DNA from: DATCLA01 sp036564195
GTDB taxonomy: Bacteria > Bacillota > UBA4882 > UBA8346
Assembly: GCA_036564195.1 (NCBI GenBank)
Contig: DATCLA010000130.1
Coordinates: 1 to 26,409 of the forward strand
Direction of reading: 5' to 3'
Length of the DNA stretch: 26,409 nucleotides
Shown: positions 1-6,760 of the stretch, piece after piece
Layout of the letters: each line of letters starts with the position of its first letter
How positions within the stretch are numbered: position 1 is the stretch's first letter
Position numbers and translations under genes: made by a program
The notes under the pieces: generated by a model
What the model saw: only the letters and a program-made list of their open reading frames with translations
The model's database searches: none
What the model was told of the DNA's origin: nothing

Positions 1-233
1 ACGTAGGATTGATGGCCGACATCCCAGACAATCTGGTCTTCCGGACTATTAAACGTCGTATGGAGCGCCAGCGTCAACTCTACCACTCCCAGATTGGGGG
101 CAAGATGACCTCCGGTCTGGGCAACGGTTTCCAACAAAAACTGGCGGATTTCCACCGCCAACTCCTCCAACTGCCTTATATTCAATCGTTTTAAATCCGC
201 AGGGCCATTGATCGAGTTTAAGATACTACCCAT
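1..233 (-). CDS. dxs: 1-deoxy-D-xylulose-5-phosphate synthase, N-terminal part (cut by window edge)
   Basis: The minus strand from the ATG at 233-231 stays open to the window edge, giving about 77 residues. They begin MGSILNSINGPADLKRLN and continue through GGHLAPNLGVVELT and IVWDVGHQSY, which are hallmark stretches of the thiamine-diphosphate enzyme DXS. DXS joins pyruvate and glyceraldehyde-3-phosphate in the first step of the MEP isoprenoid pathway. A ribosome binding site (GAAAGG) precedes the ATG, and the start overlaps the stop of the upstream oapA gene by 8 bases, so the two are probably translationally coupled. The catalytic core lies outside the window. The identity follows from conserved N-terminal motifs and from the neighbouring prenyl synthase gene. 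Confidence 0.93.
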   Translation of the reverse strand, partial: MGSILNSINGPADLKRLNIRQLEELAVEIRQFLLETVAQTGGHLAPNLGVVELTLALHTTFNSPEDQIVWDVGHQSY

Positions 234-810
234 GGTTTCTTCTAACCTTTCGTAAGTTTGACCGGTTTTTCCGTTTGGCCTTTTTCAAATCGGCATCCAC
301 AAGCTTTAGCCATGACAGCAGTTTTCCGACGTAAAAGACAATCTGATTCGCCTGGTTAATTGCATAAGATTTTCCGAGAGCTTTTCCGCCAACGGTACAG
401 GCAGCGATCAAGGCAATCACCGCTGCATTTATCAGCTCATTAACTGGCCAGCCATTTTGGGCTAACTGGAGCACAATCGCCGCCGCCAACGCGCCACTGA
501 TGGTCCCGGCAATATCACCCACTACATCGTTGCAGAAGTTAGCCACCAGATCCGCATGACGGATTAGATAGATCGCTTCCCGGGAACCATGGACTTTATC
601 GGCGCCCATGGCATGGAAGGGCTTCTCTTCGGCGGCAGTAACCGCTGTCCCAACCACATCAAAGATAATTCCTACCAAAACTACTAAAGCTAAGATTATC
701 AATGAAAGCGTCAGTCCTAAATTAAACCCGGATAAATAGGAGATTACCAAAGAAATGGTAAAAGTCGTTCCGGCAATTCTAAAGGCATGAACAATTGGTT
801 GAGACGCCAA
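226..810 (-). CDS. oapA: OLE-associated membrane protein OapA
   Basis: A 194-residue integral membrane protein with hydrophobic segments at about 11-28, 30-56, 100-115 and 125-145, and a very basic C-terminal tail (KKAKRKNRSNLRKVRR) suited to RNA binding. The central part (RHADLVANFCNDVVGDIAG) carries a DxxxD pair at Asp95/Asp99. A DxxxD pair is conserved in OapA and, as I recall, matters for function in Bacillus halodurans. The segment around residues 51-68 loosely resembles the DUF21/CNNM transport family. The start is TTG at 810, with AAGGTGA just upstream. The gene lies directly after a structured RNA that I identify as OLE and before dxs, the known OLE-oap context. Known work places OLE and OapA in a membrane RNP linked to Mg2+, alcohol and cold stress. 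The call rests on context, length, topology and motif, not on a search. Confidence 0.85.
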   Translation of the reverse strand: MASQPIVHAFRIAGTTFTISLVISYLSGFNLGLTLSLIILALVVLVGIIFDVVGTAVTAAEEKPFHAMGADKVHGSREAIYLIRHADLVANFCNDVVGDIAGTISGALAAAIVLQLAQNGWPVNELINAAVIALIAACTVGGKALGKSYAINQANQIVFYVGKLLSWLKLVDADLKKAKRKNRSNLRKVRRNHG

Positions 811-949
811 AAAATCACCTTGTTCTCATTATTTTAAACAATCCAGACAATTTCATAACTAATAATTCTATGTAGATCCAAAACTGAATCTTTATACAAA
901 AATAGACCCAAAGCAGGCCGATTAGTTTTAGTATAAATAAAAGTGCATA

Positions 950-1568
950 ATAAGGGATGGTATTCACTGAGTAAATATTGTGGCTTAAGGTCCAGTAGGT
1001 TTTCCCAAAAGTCGCCCCGGCGTCACCGCCAAGGTGGTTCCCCATTAAGACTGTTCCGCCTTGTCGCCAAAGGCGGGACTGGATTACCACTTAGTCCACA
1101 CTGCAATCCCCAGTGAACCTCGAGATCGAATAGCCTAGGAGTTTTCCTCAACAAGGCCGACCAGTTTCTAGCCTCTTTTGCAAATTAGGTTTCAATGGCA
1201 GAGAGTTTTACGGTCCCTGCAGAAAAACCGAAAAACTTGGTACCCATATCCTCCCAATCCGCTCAAGGCAGGCTACACTGCACCGATACTAAGTATCAGC
1301 TACCGTACCATATGCAGGTTTACCCCCAAGCCGTAGTGCACGCTCGTCTTTTTATAAAACGGGATTCCCACGAACTTGGGCCTCCACGGTAGTGGGGTCT
1401 ACGCCTACATGCCATTGTAGATCGCCCCAACAACCTTAACCCCCAGCACCAACTCCCGACTGGGCGTCGGCGGCCAGCACCAGGGACTTCATCGATGTGC
1501 CCGCAACGGATTTTTAGGCCCGTCTTCGAAGCTGGTTACCTTGACTAGGATACTACACCATCCCTTTG
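950..1568 (-). ncRNA. ole: OLE RNA (Ornate Large Extremophilic RNA)
   Basis: The ~600 bp between the DUF212 gene and oapA have no credible reading frame, are G+C-richer than the flanking spacers and are full of hairpins on the minus strand. Examples in + coordinates are 1056-1062 with 1069-1075 (7 bp), 1024-1027 with 1033-1036, 1285-1289 with 1293-1297, and 1405-1409 with 1416-1420 enclosed by 1394-1397 with 1424-1427. The two ends pair perfectly: 1557-1566 is the reverse complement of 952-961 (AAGGGATGGT with ACCATCCCTT), a 10-bp closing stem. The span is ~617 nt, matching the ~610 nt reported for OLE RNA. The position, inside an ispA/dxs isoprenoid operon directly before oapA, is the canonical OLE locus. 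The transcript start near 1568 is inferred from a promoter; the exact 3' end is not certain. The class has roles in stress tolerance in B. halodurans. Confidence 0.88.
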
Positions 1569-1574
1569 CGCATT

Positions 1575-1604
1575 ATTATATCATACTTTTTTCTCAGTGT
1601 ACAA
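1575..1604 (-). promoter_or_regulatory. Sigma-A-type promoter of OLE RNA
   Basis: On the minus strand there is a -35 box TTGTAC (1599-1604), an 18-base spacer and a perfect -10 box TATAAT (1575-1580). Initiation about seven bases downstream would fall near 1568, exactly at the base of the 10-bp stem that closes the OLE RNA. This suggests that OLE and oapA can be transcribed independently of the upstream xseA-ispA genes. Confidence 0.7.
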
Positions 1605-1630
1605 AAAGCTTTCTCCCAATTTAGGAAGGC

Positions 1631-2077
1631 TTACATCAAAAGATAGGCCATCACGATTCCCAAAGCTGCACCGGCAATTACTTCTACCGGAGTATGGCCC
1701 AGCAACTCCTTTAATCGTTCTTGATGGATCTCGCCTTCTTTAAAGAGCTCATCCACAATCTTATTGAGAGTCACCGCCTGACGGCTGGCGGCTAAACGGA
1801 CTCCGGCGGCATCATACATTACGATAAAGGCAAAAATCATAGCCATAGCAGCATTACTACTATCCCAGCCGTACTCGATCCCAATGGCGGTAGCCAAGGA
1901 AGCAACCAGTGCCGAATGGGAACTGGGCATACCCCCGGCTCCCACAAAACGGCGAAAATTAATCCGCTTCTCCTTGATAAAATAGAAGATGACTTTGAGA
2001 CATTGCGCTAACATCCACGCCGATAAAGCAACCCAAAGCACCTGGTTATGGGAAATTCCCGTGAAAAAATCGTCCAA
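1631..2077 (-). CDS. Divergent PAP2 family (DUF212, YuiD-like) membrane protein
   Basis: A small membrane protein of the divergent PAP2/acid phosphatase family (PF02681). It has the signature FVGAGGMPSSHSALVASLAT in the first half, MYDAAGVRLAASRQA in the middle and LLGHTPVEVIAGAALG near the C terminus, with hydrophobic segments between. The PSSH and GHTP motifs correspond to phosphatase motifs, and the linkage to ispA suggests prenyl-phosphate chemistry, but the true substrate is unknown. I prefer the TTG at 2077-2075 as start: a strong purine-rich site (GAGGGAGTGAGGG) lies just before it, directly after the ispA stop, and the resulting ~148-residue protein fits the family. An in-frame ATG at 2119 would overlap ispA and add a non-family N-terminal extension. 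Confidence 0.85.
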   Translation of the reverse strand: MDDFFTGISHNQVLWVALSAWMLAQCLKVIFYFIKEKRINFRRFVGAGGMPSSHSALVASLATAIGIEYGWDSSNAAMAMIFAFIVMYDAAGVRLAASRQAVTLNKIVDELFKEGEIHQERLKELLGHTPVEVIAGAALGIVMAYLLM

Positions 2078-2096
2078 AAAAATTCCCTCACTCCCT

Positions 2097-3182
2097 CTAA
2101 AATTCCCGGTTAACCACATATTGCGACCAACTCAATAACAGTTGCTTATAGATGGAATCATCTAAAGGCTCAATTTCCCGAACTGCTTGAGCTACAATAG
2201 ACTCGGCCAATTGCCGGGTATACTCAATCCCGTTATTCGCAATCAGAATCTGTTTGACCCGGGCAAGATCTTCGTCAGAGGCTGCCGCATTGCCCAGTTT
2301 TTCCTTTAAAAATCGTTGTTCCTGTGCTCCGGCATTTGCAAAAGCATGGAGGACAATGGTGGTCCGTTTGCCTTCCCGAAGGTCGGAACCGACCGCTTTA
2401 CCCAACCGTTGCTCATTTCCGGTAATTCCGAGAATATCGTCCTGAAGTTGAAAAGCGACCCCACACTTTCGGGCGAAGCGGCTCAGGGCGGCGATCAACC
2501 GATTTTCACCTACAGTCTGTTTTAGCCCGATGGCCGCTCCGGCCATTGCGGCGTACCCATACAGGACTCCGGTCTTCAACTCCAGCATACGCAAGACTTC
2601 TGCTTCGGTTAATTCACCAATCTCCCGTTTTGTAAAGAGCACATCTAAAGCTTCCCCTTCCACCAGTCCGTTAGTTAAGTCCACTTCCATCCGGGAAAGC
2701 AGGTCCAGAACCACTGCAGCCGGAACACCCAACTTGACCGTGTCCAGGAGGAGCCGGACCGACCAGGCATGTTGCAGATCGCCGGCTAAAATTGCAATAT
2801 TGCGGCCCAGATCCACCGCTTCCCGGGGTGAATAACCACAATCCAGAGCTTTCCGGCGAAATTCTTCATGTACCGTCGGCATCCCGCGACGTTTCGGGTC
2901 ATTATCGATAATATCATCATGAACCAGGGTCCAGGTATGATAAACTTCGACTGCTGCCGCAGCCAACCGGGCGGTTTCTTCCTCACCGCCTACTGCGCCG
3001 CAGCTAAACAGGAGTACTCCCGGGCGAAACCGCTTCGCTGGCCGCAGCAAGTAGGAATAGACCGCTTGACGTAATGGCTCCGGCTGGAAACTTGCTTGGT
3101 ATTCCTCCCGGTTGAAAATAGTAAGGAGCATGGCTTCACGTTGTTTTAAAGCTTCAAACAGCTCATTTTTAGGCAGCATCAA
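2097..3182 (-). CDS. ispA: Polyprenyl (farnesyl/geranylgeranyl) diphosphate synthase
   Basis: A trans-isoprenyl diphosphate synthase that condenses isopentenyl diphosphate with allylic diphosphates. The first aspartate-rich motif is complete (LVHDDIIDNDPKRRGMPTVH). The second is QLQDDILGITG followed by GKAVGSDLREGKRT, where the last Asp of DDxxD is Gly, as in IdsA-type geranylgeranyl diphosphate synthases. At ~360 residues it is longer than typical bacterial IspA (~295), which also points to the IdsA/GGPP-like branch, so product length cannot be told. The listed start is TTG at 3182; an ATG one codon later (3179) is equally possible behind GAGGAG. It follows xseB by one base, so translation is probably coupled. 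Confidence 0.9.
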   Translation of the reverse strand: MMLPKNELFEALKQREAMLLTIFNREEYQASFQPEPLRQAVYSYLLRPAKRFRPGVLLFSCGAVGGEEETARLAAAAVEVYHTWTLVHDDIIDNDPKRRGMPTVHEEFRRKALDCGYSPREAVDLGRNIAILAGDLQHAWSVRLLLDTVKLGVPAAVVLDLLSRMEVDLTNGLVEGEALDVLFTKREIGELTEAEVLRMLELKTGVLYGYAAMAGAAIGLKQTVGENRLIAALSRFARKCGVAFQLQDDILGITGNEQRLGKAVGSDLREGKRTTIVLHAFANAGAQEQRFLKEKLGNAAASDEDLARVKQILIANNGIEYTRQLAESIVAQAVREIEPLDDSIYKQLLLSWSQYVVNREF

Positions 3183-3183
3183 C

Positions 3184-3453
3184 TTAATTCTCCTCTACGT
3201 TTAACTTAAACTCGCCCAGTTTTGGTTCCTCGCCCTCAAACCCCAGCAGAATCTGGAGTTTACCTTCGGCTGCATCCAATTGGCCGGAACAAAATTTAGC
3301 CAGTTTAATTCCTTCTTCAAACAGATTTAAACTCTCCTCTAAAAGTACGTCGCCGGCTTCCAAACGCTGTACAATGGCTTCCAAACGTTCCATTGCCGCT
3401 TCAAAAGTCAGTACCGCCTCGGCGGCTGCTTCTGCTTGCTTTCCTTTAACCAT
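3184..3453 (-). CDS. xseB: Exodeoxyribonuclease VII small subunit
   Basis: An 89-residue acidic helical protein with the family core FEAAMERLEAIVQRLEAGD, LEESLNLFEEGIKLAKFC and LDAAEGKLQIL. XseB binds XseA to form exonuclease VII, which degrades single-stranded DNA into oligonucleotides. Its length is typical (~75-90 residues), with a short variable acidic C-terminal tail. The start lies two bases after the xseA stop, and ispA follows at once, the usual Firmicutes arrangement. An AGGAGG-like site lies in the end of xseA. Confidence 0.95.
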   Translation of the reverse strand: MVKGKQAEAAAEAVLTFEAAMERLEAIVQRLEAGDVLLEESLNLFEEGIKLAKFCSGQLDAAEGKLQILLGFEGEEPKLGEFKLNVEEN

Positions 3454-3455
3454 CT

Positions 3456-4655
3456 TCAGTCCTCCTTTGCCTTAACTTCACACCTTAATACCCCGGAAGC
3501 CAGCCGGAGCCGGAATTGTTCACCGAGCGCTACTTCCGCGGAATGCTTGATCAGGGTACCGTCCAGCCGCTGCGCCAGGGCATAACCACGCTCTAAAGTA
3601 GCCAGCGGACTCAAGGCATTTAATTTCCCGGTTAATTTAGAAAACCATTCCCGTTTCAGTTGCAAACCATGCTTGAAACAGCGGATCAGCTCCTCGGTTA
3701 GCTGGTCCAGTTCCTGACGGCGCGGATCCAGCAATACCGCTTTGGGCCGGACAAATACCTTACCGGCAACCAATTTCCCCAAAGCCTGCTGTTGATTTTG
3801 GAACCTCCGTTTCATGGAAATGACTAATCTTTGTTCTAAAACCAGCAGGTTGCGTTTTAAAGCAGCTTGGTCAGGCACAGCCAACTCCGCGGCACCCGAT
3901 GGAGTCGGCGCCCGAAGATCAGCAACAAAGTCAGCAATGGTAAAATCGGTTTCATGACCGACTGCCGCGATCACTGGTTTTGGAAACACCGCGATCGCCC
4001 GGGCCACTCGCTCATCATTAAAAGCCCATAATTCTTCCAGGGAACCCCCGCCCCTGCCGGTAATCACCAGATCCAGATCCGGAATCCGGGCAGCTTCCTG
4101 CAATGCCTTCACCAGGCTAGCTGGAGCCTCCTCTCCTTGTACCTGGGCGGGAATAATTAAAATATCCAGATTGGGACGGCGCCGCTTTAAAATCTTAATA
4201 ATGTCCCGGACTGCGGCGCCGGTTGGTGAAGTAATTACCCCAATCTTTTGCGGTAATTCCGGTAAAGGCCGTTTCCGTTCGGAGTCGAAGAGGCCTTCGG
4301 CGGCCAGCTTTTGTTTTAATTTTTCAAAGGCCTGAAACAAACCACCTAAGCCATCGTGTTCCATCTGCTCAACATATAATTGGTAATTGCCGTTCTTCTC
4401 ATAAACCGAGAGCCGGCCTTGCACCGATACCGCCTGCCCATTTTCCGGTTTAAAATGAAGGTAACGGGCTTGAGTTTTAAACATCACGCAACTCAGCCGG
4501 GCATTGGCGTCTTTTAAGGTAAAATAGAGGTGACCGGAAGTATGACGGGTAAAATTAGAGATTTCCCCTTTGATCCAAATCCCGTCCAAGATAACATGAT
4601 CCTCAATTAACCGTTTGAGCGCGTAAGTCAATTCGGTAACAGTTAAATATTGCAA
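3456..4655 (-). CDS. xseA: Exodeoxyribonuclease VII large subunit
   Basis: A 399-residue XseA. Residues ~1-100 form the OB-fold ssDNA-binding domain (YLTVTELTYALKRLIE, GEISNFTRHTSGHLYFTLKD). The catalytic domain follows with GVITSPTGAAVRDIIKILKR, TGRGGGSLEELWAFNDE and AAVGHETDFTIADFVADLRA, then a coiled-coil C terminus and the closing LERGYALAQ element. Length is normal. The start is TTG at 4655, preceded by GGGAG. It is the first gene of the isoprenoid operon within this window; no nusB or folD, often next to it elsewhere, lies upstream here. Its promoter should lie between 4656 and 4876, but I could not settle on one. Confidence 0.96.
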   Translation of the reverse strand: MQYLTVTELTYALKRLIEDHVILDGIWIKGEISNFTRHTSGHLYFTLKDANARLSCVMFKTQARYLHFKPENGQAVSVQGRLSVYEKNGNYQLYVEQMEHDGLGGLFQAFEKLKQKLAAEGLFDSERKRPLPELPQKIGVITSPTGAAVRDIIKILKRRRPNLDILIIPAQVQGEEAPASLVKALQEAARIPDLDLVITGRGGGSLEELWAFNDERVARAIAVFPKPVIAAVGHETDFTIADFVADLRAPTPSGAAELAVPDQAALKRNLLVLEQRLVISMKRRFQNQQQALGKLVAGKVFVRPKAVLLDPRRQELDQLTEELIRCFKHGLQLKREWFSKLTGKLNALSPLATLERGYALAQRLDGTLIKHSAEVALGEQFRLRLASGVLRCEVKAKED

Positions 4656-5066
4656 CTCTAAAATACTCCCAATTGAGGGAATTGCATAATTACCTTAAAT
4701 AAACCCTTTGGTCACAAGGGCTAAAGCTTAAATCAGAATTAGGCAATTCCTTAAATTATAAAGCTAATTTAAAATTAGTTTCCCTAACCATCGCCAAAAT
4801 CCTCTTTTACATTTGGTTGAGTAATTCCGTATTTATAAAAAGAACAAAGCAATTTGTTGCCGCTTAACATATTTTTAAAAAAGTTACCCGGACTCATATT
4901 ATTCCGGGTAACACCATAATCACTACTGAAATTAATTAATAGTATTATATAAATGGTCAAAAAACATTTATCATTTAGAAAAATCGCCTAATTCACCCTC
5001 GTTCACTTCTAACCCAACATTTTGTGTTTAATTTAAATTAAGCTATCAATATATTGTTGCTAAAGA
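4656..5066. other. AT-rich intergenic region
   Basis: No credible gene. It contains the terminator of the sigma/anti-sigma operon (4877-4912), and between that and xseA there must be the xseA promoter. A TATAAT lies on the minus strand in the stretch around 4755-4762 but lacks a convincing -35. The part 4920-5066 shows only AT-rich spacer. Confidence 0.6.
4877..4912 (-). terminator. Rho-independent terminator of the ECF sigma operon
   Basis: The perfect 9-bp inverted repeat GTTACCCGG (4883-4891) / CCGGGTAAC (4904-4912) has a 12-base loop and is followed on the minus strand by six T (4877-4882). It lies 155 bases downstream of the anti-sigma stop and upstream of xseA, so it separates the two operons. 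Confidence 0.88.
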
Positions 5067-5702
5067 TTAATCACAATTTGCTACCACTTCAACTTTGGCA
5101 CCAATTGCTTCCAGTTTTCTTTGGAGTTTTTTAACTTCGGCTAGGGTTAATCCACTAAGTACCGACCAATCTTCCCGCTGCTGCCGGAGCATCAAGGCTA
5201 CTCCTCCCTCATGGGAACTGCGGTAGTTACGGATTAGCTTTTGTACTTCCTTACTTTTGGGTCCGAATTCCACGATCTTCAACTCGTAAAGTACAACTTC
5301 CGTGGCTGCAGTCCTTCCCAGTACTTGGCCAGTTACCGTTTTTTTAAGCGGGGCCACCGGTTTGGAGTAAAACATTGCATATCCGGCTAAACTGACGGCT
5401 ACCAGCATCGCTGTGCCCAAGACCGGCCGCCATGACACCCGATTTAAAAATGCTGTCAAGGTCAGAGGCGATGCTTGCCGCGCTGCTTCTTGATGCAGCC
5501 GCTTTTTCCAGGCAGCTGAAAATGCCGCATCCGGTGTAACCCGAGGCATTTGTCCCAAAAGCCGGATGCAGTCGGAGACCTGCAACTGTTCCCGACCGGC
5601 GGCACATTCAGCCAAATGTTCTTGTAATATGGGGTCAAGCTGAGCGGTTTCACTTTTTTCCACTAAGCGCTCCCCATTGTCTTTTTTTCCCGAACACCTC
5701 AT
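5067..5702 (-). CDS. Membrane anti-sigma-like protein with bL12-CTD-like domain
   Basis: A 211-residue single-pass membrane protein whose ATG overlaps the ECF sigma stop (ATGA), the classic sigma/anti-sigma arrangement. The N-terminal ~45 residues look like a degenerate zinc-binding anti-sigma domain: LQEHLAECAAGREQL keeps His29 and Cys33 but has Gly36 where the second Cys of CxxC is expected. One membrane helix spans ~93-112 (PVLGTAMLVAVSLAGYAMFY). Residues ~138-207 (YELKIVEFGPKSKEVQKLIR, then LTLAEVKKLQRKLEAIGAKV) align without gaps to the C-terminal domain of ribosomal protein bL12, sharing the G-x6-V-x-K-x2-R pattern and the closing helix-strand. This domain would lie outside the membrane and may sense a ligand. 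Anti-sigma activity is inferred from context. Confidence 0.78.
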   Translation of the reverse strand: MRCSGKKDNGERLVEKSETAQLDPILQEHLAECAAGREQLQVSDCIRLLGQMPRVTPDAAFSAAWKKRLHQEAARQASPLTLTAFLNRVSWRPVLGTAMLVAVSLAGYAMFYSKPVAPLKKTVTGQVLGRTAATEVVLYELKIVEFGPKSKEVQKLIRNYRSSHEGGVALMLRQQREDWSVLSGLTLAEVKKLQRKLEAIGAKVEVVANCD

Positions 5703-6280
5703 GCCTGTACACTCCTTTCCCTTAATATACTGTAGCGGGGTTCAACCGCCAACCGTTTCCGAAATGCTTCGCGAGCCCGGTTTAAACGCGATTTAACCGT
5801 GCCGAGACTGCAATCTAAGATTTGAGCGATCTCATTGTATTCTAAACCTTCCACATCTTTTAAAATTAGAATGGTCCGATGCTCTCGGGAAAGCGTTAAT
5901 AAAACCTCTTGAATGATTGCATATTTTTCCAGCGACTCCGCAGCTTCCTCTGGATTGTGATAATTGGTGATTGGTTCATAGCCTTGTTCTTTAATCTCAT
6001 CCAGTGATATGGTCTTAGTTTTTCGCCGCCGCAATTCATCCAGGCATAAATTGGTTACTACCCGGTATAACCAGGTTTTAAAAGAAGATTTACCGTTAAA
6101 TTCTTTGATTTTCCGGAAAACCCGGACCATAGCCTCTTGCCCGACATCCGAAGCATCGTATTGGTTTCCAAAATAACGGTAACAGAGATTATATATTAAT
6201 TTTTCGTAGTTTCCCAGTAAAATTTCGAAGGCAGCCATGTCTCCGGACTGACAGCGCTTGATCAGGGTTTGTTCTTCCAA
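5699..6280 (-). CDS. ECF-type RNA polymerase sigma factor (SigW-like)
   Basis: A sigma-70 family extracytoplasmic-function sigma factor. Region 2 is clear (YEKLIYNLCYRYFGNQYDAS, then VGQEAMVRVFRKI and SFKTWLYRVVTNLCLDELRR). Region 4 has the helix-turn-helix LTLSREHRTILILKDVEGLE, YNEIAQILDCSLGTVKSRLN and RAREAFRK. It directs RNA polymerase to a dedicated promoter set, probably envelope-related since its partner is a membrane protein. I place the start at TTG 6280-6278, just after a strong GGAGGGGGATGG site, giving ~193 residues. The frame is open further to 6322, but that extension (MHRNINCQTEGDGF) includes the ribosome binding site itself. It overlaps the downstream anti-sigma-like gene by four bases. 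Confidence 0.93.
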   Translation of the reverse strand: MEEQTLIKRCQSGDMAAFEILLGNYEKLIYNLCYRYFGNQYDASDVGQEAMVRVFRKIKEFNGKSSFKTWLYRVVTNLCLDELRRRKTKTISLDEIKEQGYEPITNYHNPEEAAESLEKYAIIQEVLLTLSREHRTILILKDVEGLEYNEIAQILDCSLGTVKSRLNRAREAFRKRLAVEPRYSILRERSVQA

Positions 6281-6355
6281 AAAGCCATCCCCCTCCGTCT
6301 GGCAATTTATGTTTCTGTGCAATAGTTTTTTGAAATAAATCCAGATCTTGAATTC

Positions 6356-6383
6356 ATTATACCATTGCCGGACGGGGAATCAA
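6356..6383 (-). promoter_or_regulatory. Sigma-A-type promoter of the ECF sigma operon
   Basis: On the minus strand there is TTGATT (-35, 6378-6383), a 16-base spacer and a perfect TATAAT (-10, 6356-6361). It lies ~75 bases upstream of the TTG start. It looks like a housekeeping promoter, so the operon need not rely only on autoregulation by its own sigma factor. Confidence 0.75.
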
Positions 6384-6760
6384 GATTGATCTTTATGCTA
6401 ATTGGTTAGTTTTCTCCACTTAACCAGGATCTCACCGGAAACCTTTCGTTAAATGCAGCGTTGCATCCCTTAAGTAAGCCTAAATCGATAGTCATCAAAA
6501 GTAGGTTTACCTCTTTGACACTTTTTTTAGAGAATTTGTTCCCCCAAAAAGAGTTGCCCCTTTAAGTGTTTCTTTAATTACAATAAGCCAAATTTTAACG
6601 GCTGGCAGGTATACCGATGTCCGCCATTGTTGTTGGCTTTGCACCAGTTACACCAGGAATTACTCAAAGGAACTACCGGTTGGACAGCGAAATACATCAT
6701 CAAAACTTATGTCAACTAGAAATCTGTTTTGTTCTAGATTACTGAAAGGAGCTTTACAAA
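6384..6760. other. Intergenic region with possible structured leader of the SLH gene
   Basis: No credible gene. Visible elements are a short palindrome ATGCA-GCGT-TGCAT (6453-6466), a TTGCCC-N19-TACAAT promoter-like pair on the plus strand (6554-6559, 6579-6584; long spacer, weak), an AAGCCAA/TTGGCTT long-range pair beginning near 6585, and the inverted repeat CTAGAA (6716-6721) / TTCTAG (6732-6737) just before the ribosome binding site of the SLH gene. I do not recognise a known riboswitch class. Confidence 0.35.

Noticed and set aside
815..1090. 91-codon minus-strand ORF with a hydrophobic C-terminal part
   Set aside because: Its first half lies inside the structured 3' part of the OLE RNA and its second half is AT-rich spacer. 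It has no family likeness, and the stretch is better explained as RNA plus the oapA leader.
1195..1392. 65-codon plus-strand ORF
   Set aside because: It lies antisense within the OLE RNA, has no ribosome binding site of note and no recognisable product.
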